From the NCBI GenBank assembly GCA_013141435.1, contig JABFQZ010000008.1, forward strand, positions 60,818-124,817: a DNA stretch of 64,000 nucleotides, read 5' to 3'. The notes under the pieces were generated by a model. The model had not been told where the DNA came from. It searched no databases and saw only the letters and a program-made list of their open reading frames with translations. Below, piece by piece: positions 28,564 to 37,087 of this stretch. Source of the DNA: Ferruginibacter sp. (GTDB taxonomy: Bacteria; Bacteroidota; Bacteroidia; Chitinophagales; Chitinophagaceae). Each line of letters begins with the position of its first letter. Positions within the stretch are counted from its first letter, which is position 1. Both the position numbers and the translations under genes were made by a program.

Positions 28564-28931
28564 AATAGGTTGCAAAATTAGCATTTTTTTTTCAAAAATG
28601 AACTAATAAAATTAAAATAGCAAATAGTTTACGTTAAACAAATTGTAAAGCTCAAATAATACCAATGTAATTAAATATTACACTCTGCAAAACAGCGATA
28701 ACAACGTACATAGCTATTTTAGTACACCAATTTAATTTTTATAATTGGATAATACAAATTTTATAATATCGCAGATACCAAATTATACAAATTCTATTTT
28801 AAAATTAGAGCAAACCATTCATAAAATTTGCAAAATTTATAAATATACATTATGGTAAAATCAGGCTACAGCAAAATGAATAATAGGAATAGAAGAAGAG
28901 GACAATTACTGAAACATTTTTGTATAAAAAT
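28564..28931. other. Gene-free upstream region of the bamD operon
   Basis: About 370 bp of very AT-rich sequence with stops in all frames. It should hold the promoter for the bamD run, but no full TTTG/TAnnTTTG pair stands out. The terminator of the OmpA-type gene lies just beyond it. Confidence 0.6.
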
Positions 28932-28960
28932 AAAACCCTTCCAAAATTGGAAGGGTTTTT
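28932..28960 (-). terminator. Intrinsic terminator of the OmpA-type gene
   Basis: AAAACCCTTCC (28932-28942) pairs with GGAAGGGTTTT (28949-28959) around a 6-nt loop. On the minus strand it lies 24 nt after the stop codon and is followed by a T-rich tract. Confidence 0.85.
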
Positions 28961-28983
28961 ATCATTAAGCAAATTAACTTAAA

Positions 28984-30681
28984 TTAGTTAGATTTGATAT
29001 CTACAGTATTTTTATTAGCACCATCACTTACTTCGCAATTAATGCTAATACGATCTGCACTAATACCTTCTTTTTCTACAAGGTAGTTTTTGATAGCTTC
29101 GTTACGGCAGTTGCAAGTAGCTTGTGCTGCTTTAGAAGTTTCAGGATAACCAGTAATGTTTATGCTACATGTAGGACTTCCTTTTAATTTAGAAGCTACA
29201 GAACTTAACATTGCTTTGTTATCGCTGCTCAAAGTACAACCATTACCTTTAAATGAAAGGCTAGGATATTCTGAAGGGCAAGTTACAGTAGTGGTTGCAA
29301 CTGGATTATCGCAACATTTTACTGGGCATTTACCAACACCATCAGCATCTACTGGTTGACATTCAGTTGGAGTAATCAATTGTTTATCTTTACAATCTGG
29401 TACACCATCACCATCAGTATCTCTAGATACACCATGAGTATCAACTGGGCAGCCAGCAGGAGTAACTTCTCTATCCAAGAAATCGCAAACACCATCACCG
29501 TCAGTATCATCACAATTAGTTTTAGGCAATTTCATGTGCTTAGGATTGTTTAATTCACTATATGCATAATCTAATGGGTTTAACCAATATAACGGCTCAG
29601 TAGATTTACCACCAAGGTTAAAGTTTAAGCCAACTGAAGCATAATTGTATGAATCATAATCTCTTGTATGAACAGCATCTCCCCAAGCATGCTCTTGCCA
29701 TCTTTGACCATCAAGTACGTCTGTCTTAACAAATGTCCAACGATCTTCTATAGCAAGGTTAATTCTTTTCCCCAATTTGAAAGCAACACCGGCTAAAACA
29801 GTACCTGATGGTTTAACTGTATTTTTACCAGTTAATGGACGGAAAAACTGATCTCCTTCTGCTGGAGTTTCATAAGTATTATCCATACCAGCTTTTAAAG
29901 CTTTCCTTACAGTTTTTCTCTGAGGATACAACCTCCCTGAAGCAATACTATTTTGAGTAGCATTAAATAAAGCAGCATAATTTCCACCACCTGCAGCATC
30001 ATTTAAGTAGTTTGTTTTAGCATTAAACAATGTAACTCCTATACCAGCACCGCCATAAATAACTATACCAGTTTTTTGTTTGTGAAAACGAATATTATTT
30101 AAAGTAACAATACCTTGAAGTCCAATATCTTGAATTTTTGTTTTGTAGTTATAATAAGCATAATCTGCTTTTGCACTTCTTTTTATAACACCAGCAGCAT
30201 CTATGCTTTGGTTTTCATAAATAGCTTGGTTTCCTGTACCAGAAGCAGGACCATAAACTAATCTTGGTGCAAAATATCCATTTTGAGATAATGCAGGATT
30301 TTTTGCAAAGTTGTTTGCAGCTTTCCATTGCAAACCTTTAGCAACAAGATTTACATATTGTGCTCTTAATGAGAATATATAACCAAAAGATTTTCTAATA
30401 TGAACACCAAAGTTTGGTGCTGTAAATACTACAGAAGGTACATCGCCACTTATTGTAGCTAGACCCGTAGAAATACCAACTTCTACCATATTACGTGGCT
30501 TTGCAGGGAATGAAGTAGAGTTGTTCCAAAACTCATTTTGTTGTCCCATTCTTTTGTTTGGAATTACAGACGAATCGTAAACGCTGTATCCACTTCCAGT
30601 TGTGCTACCAGATTGTGCAAAAGAAAATGCAGAAACTAGCATACAAAGGGTTAATAATGATTTAATTTTTTTGCTTACCAT
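28984..30681 (-). CDS. OmpA family outer-membrane protein with calcium-binding thrombospondin type 3 linker
   Basis: A 565-residue protein. It has a signal peptide (1-22, FSFAQ), then a beta-barrel region of about 330 residues. A linker of thrombospondin type 3 repeats follows (DDTDGDGVCDFLDRE, SRDTDGDGVPDCKDK, around 390-450), typical calcium-binding loops. The cysteine-rich C-terminal domain (about 465-565) resembles an OmpA-like peptidoglycan-binding fold (LSSDNKAMLSSVASKLKGS, CRNEAIKNYLVEKEGISADRI). The usual peptidoglycan-contact motif is poorly conserved, so wall binding is uncertain. It has its own consensus promoter and terminator. Confidence 0.82.
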   Translation of the reverse strand: MVSKKIKSLLTLCMLVSAFSFAQSGSTTGSGYSVYDSSVIPNKRMGQQNEFWNNSTSFPAKPRNMVEVGISTGLATISGDVPSVVFTAPNFGVHIRKSFGYIFSLRAQYVNLVAKGLQWKAANNFAKNPALSQNGYFAPRLVYGPASGTGNQAIYENQSIDAAGVIKRSAKADYAYYNYKTKIQDIGLQGIVTLNNIRFHKQKTGIVIYGGAGIGVTLFNAKTNYLNDAAGGGNYAALFNATQNSIASGRLYPQRKTVRKALKAGMDNTYETPAEGDQFFRPLTGKNTVKPSGTVLAGVAFKLGKRINLAIEDRWTFVKTDVLDGQRWQEHAWGDAVHTRDYDSYNYASVGLNFNLGGKSTEPLYWLNPLDYAYSELNNPKHMKLPKTNCDDTDGDGVCDFLDREVTPAGCPVDTHGVSRDTDGDGVPDCKDKQLITPTECQPVDADGVGKCPVKCCDNPVATTTVTCPSEYPSLSFKGNGCTLSSDNKAMLSSVASKLKGSPTCSINITGYPETSKAAQATCNCRNEAIKNYLVEKEGISADRISINCEVSDGANKNTVDIKSN

Positions 30682-30728
30682 AACTTAATGATTGTTAATT
30701 GTTCGAAAATACACTGATTGATTAATTG

Positions 30729-30759
30729 CAAATGTAAACAAGTAGTTTAAATATTCAAA
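30729..30759 (-). promoter_or_regulatory. Consensus promoter of the OmpA-type gene
   Basis: On the minus strand, TTTG (30759-30756) is followed after 19 nt by TACATTTG (30736-30729), an excellent Bacteroidota promoter. The start codon lies about 47 nt downstream. Confidence 0.65.
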
Positions 30760-30927
30760 TTTTTTTTATAGTTTTTTTTAACATTTGTAAAAAAATATAA
30801 AAATTAAACTCTTATTCAGGTTAAAAGACTACTTTTAAACGAATTAAGTTGCTTCAAAATAAAAAATATTTAAAAATCATTTAATTTCCCAACTTGCTTA
30901 TTTAAATTGCCACACTTAATTTTTTGA

Positions 30928-31890
30928 ATGAAATTTGTAACAGACATAATTGGTGAAAATTTAAAAATTTTTGAACTGAAATTTGCTAATGCTGTAAAAA
31001 GTAATACTTCATTATTAGATACAGTAATGAAGTATGTTATTAAAAGAAAAGGGAAACAACTAAGGCCAATGTTTGTTTTTTTAAGTGCAAAATTACATGG
31101 CGAAATTAACGAAAGTACATACAGAGCAGCAGCCTTGGTAGAAATGTTACATACAGCTACTCTTGTGCATGATGATGTAGTAGATGAATCTATGGAACGT
31201 AGAGGTTTTTTTTCTATAAACGCCATTTGGAAAAACAAAATTGCTGTATTGGTTGGCGATTATTTGCTTTCGAAAGGGCTATTATTATCTACAAGCAATA
31301 ATGAATTTGAACAATTACATATAATGAGTGAGGCTATACAACAAATGAGCGAAGGTGAATTGTTGCAAATAGAAAAAACAAGAAAACTTAATATTGATGA
31401 AGAAGTTTACTTTGAAATAATTAAAAACAAAACAGCATCACTCCTATCTTCAGCTTGCGGTGTTGGTGCATTTAGCTCCACTAAAGATTTAACTGTTACA
31501 AAGCAAATGAAATTATTTGGAGAAAAGACAGGTATTGCATTTCAAATAAAAGATGATTTGTTTGATTATGGTAATGCAAATATTGGCAAACCAACTGGAA
31601 ATGATATAAAAGAAAAAAAAATGACATTGCCCCTTATTTACACATTAAATAAAGTAGATAAAAAAACAATGAAAGAAATTATTTACATTGTAAAAAACAA
31701 CAATACTGATAAAGAAAAAGTAAAATGGGTAATAGATATAGTTGTAAAAACCGGTGGAATAAAATATGCTGAGCAAAAAATGTTAGAATATAGAGATGAG
31801 GCACTAAATATTTTAAATCAATACCCATCATCTGATGTAAACGACGCATTAGCAGCCCTAGTAAGATACACTACAGATAGAAAATATTAA
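30928..31890 (+). CDS. Polyprenyl diphosphate synthase
   Basis: A 320-residue all-helical isoprenyl transferase that extends allylic diphosphates with isopentenyl diphosphate, probably making the menaquinone side chain. The first aspartate-rich motif is in VHDDVVDES near residues 78-85, the second in FQIKDDLFDYG near 206-216. KRKGKQLRPMF (about 37-47) gives the substrate-binding lysine and arginine. Chain length cannot be read with confidence. It is followed 5 nt later by recJ, so the two are co-transcribed. The futalosine-pathway gene mqnA is elsewhere in the window. Confidence 0.9.
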   Translation: MKFVTDIIGENLKIFELKFANAVKSNTSLLDTVMKYVIKRKGKQLRPMFVFLSAKLHGEINESTYRAAALVEMLHTATLVHDDVVDESMERRGFFSINAIWKNKIAVLVGDYLLSKGLLLSTSNNEFEQLHIMSEAIQQMSEGELLQIEKTRKLNIDEEVYFEIIKNKTASLLSSACGVGAFSSTKDLTVTKQMKLFGEKTGIAFQIKDDLFDYGNANIGKPTGNDIKEKKMTLPLIYTLNKVDKKTMKEIIYIVKNNNTDKEKVKWVIDIVVKTGGIKYAEQKMLEYRDEALNILNQYPSSDVNDALAALVRYTTDRKY

Positions 31891-31895
31891 AGCCC

Positions 31896-33602
31896 TTGCA
31901 AAAAAGATGGAATATACTACCTTATAGCCAACAACAAGTTGATGTGCTCTACAATCAATTAAAAGTAAGCAAAACAATTTGCAAAATACTTACTCAACGA
32001 AATTTTGACAGTTTTGAAAAATCGAAGGAGTATTTTTTGCCTTCGGTAAAAGCTTTGCATGATCCTTATCTGATGAAGGACATGAACAAAGCTGTAGCAA
32101 GAATAGAAAAAGCTATTTCTACAAAGGAAAAAATATTGGTATTTGGCGATTATGATGTAGATGGTACCACATCTGTAGCAAGTATGTATAGTTTTTTATG
32201 CGAAATATATGAGGTAGAAAAATTAGATTATTATATTCCACACAGGTATAGAGAAGGTTATGGTGTGAGTAAAGCTGGTATAGACTTTGCATATACAAAC
32301 GGTTTTTCTCTAATCGTTTGTTTGGATTGTGGTATTAAATCGGTTGAGCTTATTGAATATGCAAATACATTGGGTATAAATTTTATTATTTGCGACCATC
32401 ATTTACCTGGAGAGGTAATACCAAAAGCTATTGCTATTTTAAACCCAAAACAAATTGATTGTAATTACCCTTACAAAGAATTGTGTGGATGTGGGGTAGG
32501 CTTTAAATTAATGACAGCTCTTGCCAAATATTACTATGTACCCGATGAAAAATTATTTGAATATTTAGATTTGGTAGCTTGTGCTATTGCTGCTGATATT
32601 GTACCTATGACTGGCGAAAACCGCATACTTGCTTTTATGGGGTTACACAAAATAAATACTAACCCATTACCAGGTATAAAAGCATTGATGGAGCTTGGTG
32701 GTATTACTAAAATAATGACAATTACTAATGTGGTTTTTGTAATAGCACCAAGGGTAAATGCTGCAGGTCGAATGGATGATGCTAAAAAAGCTGTACAACT
32801 TTTTATTGAAAAAGATATTGAAAAAGCAAAGGCATTTGCCGAGCTTTTGCATACCGATAATAAAGAAAGGAAAGAAGCCGATAGTAGTATAACCGAAGAT
32901 GCTTTACAAATAATTGGTGAAGATGTTTTGCTACAAAATAAAAAAACCTGTGTAGTATATAGTGAGCACTGGCACAAAGGCGTAGTAGGCATTGTAGCAA
33001 GCAGGTTGATAGAGCATTATTACCGACCTACCATAGTACTCACAAAAAGTGGAGATTACATTGCTGGCAGTGCCAGAAGTGTACCAGGCTTTAATTTATA
33101 CGAAGCTATTTATGAGTGTAGAGATTTACTAATGGCTTATGGTGGGCACTTTGCTGCTGCAGGGCTTACACTACTTCCTCAAAATTTAGAAGCATTTACT
33201 AAACGATTTGAGGAAGTAGTTTCGGCAACAATACCAAAGCATTTATTGATACCAGAAATTGTGATTGATGCTGAAATAAATTTTGATGAAATAACTGAAA
33301 ATTTTTATAATATCATTTGCCGTATGGAGCCATTTGGGCCCGAAAATATGCGCCCTACTTTTGTAGCCAAAAATTGTATAGATTTCGGTTACAGTAAAAT
33401 AGTAAAAGAGCTACACTTAAAATTTGTAGTAAAACAACACAACACAATTTTAAATGGCATCGGATTTAATATGGCTGATAAATTTTCGTTATTACAAAAT
33501 AGTAAGCCTGTAGATATTGTTTTTAAGATTGATGAAAATGTGTGGAATGATAATAAAACATTACAGTTAATGGTAGTTGACATAAAACCATCAGAAAAGT
33601 AA
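31896..33602 (+). CDS. recJ: Single-stranded-DNA-specific exonuclease RecJ
   Basis: A 5'-3' exonuclease for single-stranded DNA in recombination and mismatch or base excision repair. The 568-residue length is typical. The DHH core is clear: VFGDYDVDGTTS near 81-92 (motif I), VCLDCG, and CDHHLPGEVIPKAIA near 167-181 (motif III). The DHHA1 part has GGHFAAAGLTL near 420-430. The start is TTG at 31896, reading MQKRWNILPY, a conserved family start; no in-frame ATG lies near. It ends 2 nt from the stop codon of the convergent ssb gene. Confidence 0.94.
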   Translation: MQKRWNILPYSQQQVDVLYNQLKVSKTICKILTQRNFDSFEKSKEYFLPSVKALHDPYLMKDMNKAVARIEKAISTKEKILVFGDYDVDGTTSVASMYSFLCEIYEVEKLDYYIPHRYREGYGVSKAGIDFAYTNGFSLIVCLDCGIKSVELIEYANTLGINFIICDHHLPGEVIPKAIAILNPKQIDCNYPYKELCGCGVGFKLMTALAKYYYVPDEKLFEYLDLVACAIAADIVPMTGENRILAFMGLHKINTNPLPGIKALMELGGITKIMTITNVVFVIAPRVNAAGRMDDAKKAVQLFIEKDIEKAKAFAELLHTDNKERKEADSSITEDALQIIGEDVLLQNKKTCVVYSEHWHKGVVGIVASRLIEHYYRPTIVLTKSGDYIAGSARSVPGFNLYEAIYECRDLLMAYGGHFAAAGLTLLPQNLEAFTKRFEEVVSATIPKHLLIPEIVIDAEINFDEITENFYNIICRMEPFGPENMRPTFVAKNCIDFGYSKIVKELHLKFVVKQHNTILNGIGFNMADKFSLLQNSKPVDIVFKIDENVWNDNKTLQLMVVDIKPSEK

Positions 33603-33604
33603 TC

Positions 33605-34060
33605 TTAAAATGGCAAATCATCGTCCAAAGGCATATCTGCAGCAGGTTGTGCCCTTACTGTAGGCGCAGGTGTAGCGCCAGAGTTTGTTACATCGCCTGT
33701 GTTATAATTAGGTTGTTGCACAGCTCCAGATTGCCCATCGGTATTTGCACCACCAAGTAGTTGAATATTTTGCACCCTCATACGTAAAGTAGCAGCCGCA
33801 GCACCATCTTTATTGGTATAAGCATCTGCCTCAGGTGCACCTTCTGCATACACTGTTTTGCCTTTTAAAAGATATGGCACTATAGCAACTTTATCTGTCC
33901 AATATGCACAATTTACCCAAGTAGTTTTTTCTACAGTATTGCCTTGAGCATCTTTGTATTTTTCGGAATGTGCTACGTTAAAATTTATAACGTTTCTTCC
34001 ATTTACTTCCTTTTGTATGCAGTCTGCACCAAGGTTTCCTACAATTTGTAATTTAATCAT
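33605..34060 (-). CDS. ssb: Single-stranded DNA-binding protein
   Basis: A 151-residue protein with an N-terminal OB fold (residues 1-105: GNLGADCIQKEVNGRNVINFNVAHSE, then TTWVNCAYW). A flexible Gln/Ala/Pro-rich linker leads to the acidic tip DDDLPF, which docks SSB partners such as RecJ. It protects single-stranded DNA in replication and repair. It converges on recJ with a 2-nt gap and no terminator. The S24 regulator gene lies upstream on the same strand, 143 nt away. Confidence 0.95.
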   Translation of the reverse strand: MIKLQIVGNLGADCIQKEVNGRNVINFNVAHSEKYKDAQGNTVEKTTWVNCAYWTDKVAIVPYLLKGKTVYAEGAPEADAYTNKDGAAAATLRMRVQNIQLLGGANTDGQSGAVQQPNYNTGDVTNSGATPAPTVRAQPAADMPLDDDLPF

Positions 34061-34203
34061 AGCTTTTGTTTTTTTAAGTGATGTATTTGTTTAATTGATG
34101 TATATAAATAAAGTTACGAGTATTTTTTTAGTATTGAGATATGAGTATTGAGTATAATTAAAATCTCCAATTAAATAAAAATTATCCATTATTCAATTAT
34201 CCT

Positions 34204-34959
34204 TTAATTCATTTTCTTATTCAGGGTACTTACTTGATCTTGCAAATTATTTACCAAATTAGCTAACGAATTTACATCCCATCTTTGCTGGCTTGCTACT
34301 TTGCCAATAACTACTTGTGCAGCCCAAAGTTCCATAATATCTTCTGCATTCATTTGATATGGTTGATACGATGGATTATCGCTTACTAAGGTATATTTAT
34401 CTTTATTTTTTGTATTGCGTACAAGCCTTTTATAAACTATTCCTTCATTTCTACTCACTACAATATAAGCACCGTTATTTTTAGCCTCATCTAACGATTC
34501 GGTCTTTTCTCCCACAATAATACTACCACTTGGTGTAGGCAACATACTATCGCCAATAATTTCAAAAGCTCTGTAATTACCACCACTAAGCATTGGCAAG
34601 GTAAATGTATTTAATTCATCTATAAACTCGGCATCGGCATAGCCTGCAAGATAGCCTGCTGCTGCTTTTACAGGCACAAAGTGTATTATATTTCTATCGG
34701 CAATTTCCATCATTTTCTGACGGCGTCTTTTCATCAAGTAACTACCACTTTCTATGCTTATATCTTTCAAAAAAAGTTCATCTAAACTAAGTTTAAACAT
34801 TTCAGAAACAATTTCTAAAACATCTAATCTAGGATCAGCTCTTTCTTCTTCATAAGCACCAACAAGCGATCGCTTAATTCCAAGTTTATTTGCAAATTCT
34901 TCTTGTGTCCATCCTCGTAATTTACGAAGGTATTTAAGATTTAATCCTGCTTGAGACAT
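34204..34959 (-). CDS. XRE-family HTH / S24 peptidase (LexA-CI-like) transcriptional regulator
   Basis: A 251-residue repressor-like protein. An N-terminal XRE helix-turn-helix (about 8-62, LRKLRGWTQEEFANKLGIKR) is joined to a C-terminal S24 domain. The latter has the catalytic serine in GDSMLPTP near 137 and the general-base lysine in IVYKRL near 178. An Ala-Gly pair suited to self-cleavage is present in VKAAAGYLAGY near 98. This is the build of phage CI- and LexA-type stress switches, so a DNA-damage role is plausible, though targets are unknown. A coiled-coil tail (about 228-251) follows. The promoter overlaps possible autoregulatory CTAAT sites. Confidence 0.85.
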   Translation of the reverse strand: MSQAGLNLKYLRKLRGWTQEEFANKLGIKRSLVGAYEEERADPRLDVLEIVSEMFKLSLDELFLKDISIESGSYLMKRRRQKMMEIADRNIIHFVPVKAAAGYLAGYADAEFIDELNTFTLPMLSGGNYRAFEIIGDSMLPTPSGSIIVGEKTESLDEAKNNGAYIVVSRNEGIVYKRLVRNTKNKDKYTLVSDNPSYQPYQMNAEDIMELWAAQVVIGKVASQQRWDVNSLANLVNNLQDQVSTLNKKMN

Positions 34960-34965
34960 GGTAAA

Positions 34966-34993
34966 CTAATTTGATTAGCACAAATATACTAAT
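34966..34993. promoter_or_regulatory. Candidate autoregulatory operator (CTAAT half-sites)
   Basis: CTAATTTGATTAG (34966-34978) is a perfect 5-3-5 palindrome between the start codon and the -7 box of the S24 regulator gene. A third CTAAT (34989-34993) abuts the -7 box on its upstream side. Repeated half-sites at a repressor's own promoter suggest autoregulation. This is inferred from placement only. Confidence 0.4.
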
Positions 34994-35011
34994 CTTTTTA
35001 GCTTTACCAAA
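34981..35011 (-). promoter_or_regulatory. Consensus promoter of the S24 regulator gene
   Basis: On the minus strand, TTTG (35011-35008) is followed after 19 nt by TATATTTG (34988-34981), a full Bacteroidota consensus. The ATG lies 21 nt downstream. Confidence 0.65.
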
Positions 35012-35118
35012 TATTTTTTTATTTTTTTTTAAATTATTTTTGATATAAAAGAATGTGCTAATAAAATCGGTACAATAATTACACCTTTACCTAAACCAAT
35101 ACACTATTCATTATAGCA

Positions 35119-35463
35119 TTACTTCTTTTCATCATCTATAAATTCAATATACGATAATACAAACCTACCTTTTACAACCTCTCCTTGTACTTTTGCTTTT
35201 TTAATAGCTTCACAAAAGCCATCAGCTGCATGTGCATCTCCATAATCATCAATACCTGTGCCATCTATATAATATGTTTTGTTATTTACTCTTATCGCAA
35301 GGTTACAACCTTTACCTTCCATCTTAAATTGGCATTGCCCACAAGATATTTCGGCTCTTTTTAAACTTTTAGTAGAGTCAAATACTAGCCGTTTTGTAGT
35401 TGCTTGTTGCGCAATAATATTATTATAAAATAGCAATGCAATACATACAAAAAAATATTTCAT
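35119..35463 (-). CDS. DUF6370 family exported protein
   Basis: A 114-residue protein with a signal peptide (1-18, IIAQ) and a compact domain containing CGQCQFKMEGKGCNLAIRVN (about 41-60) and DDYGDAHAADGFCEAIKKA (about 72-90). The CxxC plus two further cysteines suggest a metal site or disulfides. This matches the family now called DUF6370 as I recall it. Function is unknown. It lies 24 nt downstream of rnpB on the same strand. Confidence 0.7.
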   Translation of the reverse strand: MKYFFVCIALLFYNNIIAQQATTKRLVFDSTKSLKRAEISCGQCQFKMEGKGCNLAIRVNNKTYYIDGTGIDDYGDAHAADGFCEAIKKAKVQGEVVKGRFVLSYIEFIDDEKK

Positions 35464-35487
35464 GGTTATACTTTTAATAAAAAAAAT

Positions 35488-35881
35488 CTATCAGTCATAA
35501 GCCGGATTCTGTTTTTGTAGCAAGCTACAAAAGGCTATCATTTATCTAGTTGCAATATTGCTATTACAATCTTGCTGCCTACCCTCCATTGTTTCTAATA
35601 AAATTAGAAAACCTGCGAGCCACTTGCCTTTTGCCTAAGCAAAACCAATGGTATATGTGGCATTACAGCATACAAAGTTTACCCACTGGCATTATTACTA
35701 ACACCAATTGTGCGCTTTTACCGCACATTTTCACCCTTACTTTGTTTGCACAAAGCGGTTATTTTCTGTGGCACTTTTTCTTTCTTTTTTTACAAAGAAG
35801 CCGGCCGTTAACCGGTGTATTGCCCTACGCTGTCCGGACTTTCCTCTCTGCAAAAAATGCAGAGCGATAGCCGACTGATAG
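35488..35881 (-). ncRNA. rnpB: RNase P RNA, bacterial class A
   Basis: The catalytic RNA that removes 5' leaders from tRNA precursors. On the minus strand the 5' half carries the universal GAGGAAAGTCCGGAC (about 35846-35832) and the 3' end carries ACAGAATCCGGCTTATG (about 35512-35496), the two P4 partners. GTGAAAATGTGCGGTAAAAG and the GCAAGTGGC stretch also fit class A. The 9-bp P1 helix (CTATCAGTC with GACTGATAG, 35488-35496 and 35873-35881) fixes both ends. Length is about 394 nt. Apparent reading frames across it are spurious. Confidence 0.95.
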
Positions 35882-35885
35882 AAAA

Positions 35886-35893
35886 CAAAATTA
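35886..35893 (-). promoter_or_regulatory. -7 box of rnpB
   Basis: TAATTTTG on the minus strand (35893-35886) fits TAnnTTTG and ends 4 nt before the P1-defined 5' end of the RNA, the right distance for a transcription start. The TTTG partner is not clear. Confidence 0.45.
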
Positions 35894-35962
35894 CGATTGT
35901 TTTGTAGTATATTTTAAAAAACATTTGGGGCTTTCATCTTCAAATCTTTTATCAACATTGGC

Positions 35963-36038
35963 ACGGGCTTTTCGTTACAATCTTTTTTGTTTTGCTAACG
36001 CCAACAAAAAAGTATTTACACTACAATCCCGCAGCCCA
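35963..36038. repeat. Dispersed-type palindromic intergenic repeat
   Basis: CTTTTTTGTT (35982-35991) pairs with AACAAAAAAG (36003-36012). The flanks are GGGCT (35965-35969) and AGCCC (36033-36037), also inverted, with TTACAATC on one side and CTACAATCCC on the other. This layered structure resembles a class of palindromic repeats scattered through many Bacteroidota genomes. A weaker relative may exist near 57575-57598. Confidence 0.5.
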
Positions 36039-36148
36039 TCAGCTATTTATCTTTTATCATCATTTACAATTCCTAAAATTTACAAGATAAATACTAAAAT
36101 AACTCTATGTAGTTTTAAAAACCTCATAGAGCTTGAAAAATTCTTCAA

Positions 36149-36586
36149 TTAAATTTGTCCTTTATAATTTGCATCAAAATCCACCATCCATTCTATTCCA
36201 TATTTATCTCTAAACATGCCAAAGTACGAACCCCAAGGGCTGTTCATTATTGGCATTTCAATTTGCCCACCTACCGATAGTCCGTTAAATAATTTATCGG
36301 CTTCTTCTTTGCTTTCGGCACTAATTACAATTTTACTTCTATTCTCATTTTCGTTTGTTTGCCCTAGTATTTCGGGTACATCGTTAGCCATTAAAACATT
36401 TTTACCAATAGGCAAAGCAATGTGCATTATTTTATTTGCTTCGCTTTCTGTTACAGGATATTCGGCACTTGCTAAATCTTTGAAACGCATAACTTTTGCA
36501 AACTCTCCGCCAAATACCGATTTGTAAAAATTGAAAGCTTCTTCGGCATTGCCATTAAAATTAATGTGTGGATTGATACTTGCCAT
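36149..36586 (-). CDS. VOC family (PhnB-like) protein
   Basis: A 145-residue glyoxalase/bleomycin-resistance-fold protein of the PhnB subgroup (INPHINFNGNAEEAFNFYKSVFGGEF at the N-terminus, SPWGSYFGMFRDKYGIEWMVDF at 115-136). PhnB-type proteins have no agreed reaction despite the old 3-demethylubiquinone label. It is the last gene of a seven-gene minus-strand cluster, 36 nt after the DUF1801 gene. Confidence 0.85.
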   Translation of the reverse strand: MASINPHINFNGNAEEAFNFYKSVFGGEFAKVMRFKDLASAEYPVTESEANKIMHIALPIGKNVLMANDVPEILGQTNENENRSKIVISAESKEEADKLFNGLSVGGQIEMPIMNSPWGSYFGMFRDKYGIEWMVDFDANYKGQI

Positions 36587-36622
36587 AATTTTTAGTTTTT
36601 AATTTTTTAATAAATTTATTTT

Positions 36623-37048
36623 CTAATTTTTAGTTTTGGCTCTATTTAGTATTGCTGTTTTTAATTCTTCTAAATTAATATCATTTATTGTCTTAAACGA
36701 AATACCATAACTACCAACTTTTGCTTTGCCAATTGTTTTACTGTAAGTATCTATTAAGAATTTCCTATCATCAATACCCATAATATGAATTGCAAGCCCA
36801 TTTGTATTGGCTAGTAACCCAATTCTAAAAAATTCTCTTGCGCTTCCGTCTTTGTAGGTTATGGTGTAATTACCATAACCAATTGTAGGATGCGCTACTT
36901 TTTTACCATTTTCATTTTTACCGTCAAAATACCATTGTTTGCATGTAGGCATCAACTCAAGTATAAGTTTGTGCAACTCTTGCATTTCGCTTAGCTTTGG
37001 TTCTACTTGGCAATTTATTAGTGCATTTATTTGTGCTTGTATTTCCAT
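36623..37048 (-). CDS. DUF1801 family protein
   Basis: A 141-residue cytoplasmic protein with the DUF1801 (YdhG-like) fold: a helical start, then KKVAHPTIGYGNYTITYKDGS (about 49-69), FFRIGLLANTNGLAIHIMG and KAKVGSYGISFKTINDINLE. The biochemical role is unknown. In Bacteroidota these proteins often sit beside ArsR, AHSA1 and VOC genes, as here. Confidence 0.8.
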   Translation of the reverse strand: MEIQAQINALINCQVEPKLSEMQELHKLILELMPTCKQWYFDGKNENGKKVAHPTIGYGNYTITYKDGSAREFFRIGLLANTNGLAIHIMGIDDRKFLIDTYSKTIGKAKVGSYGISFKTINDINLEELKTAILNRAKTKN

Positions 37049-37087
37049 TTTAAAAAGCTCACTTTCTTCTTTCTCAATATATTTTTT

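Noticed and set aside
32534..32992. 152-codon minus-strand frame
   Set aside because: Antisense to recJ; serine- and isoleucine-rich translation typical of a shadow frame.
35550..35870. 106-codon plus-strand frame
   Set aside because: It lies entirely within the RNase P RNA gene on the other strand.
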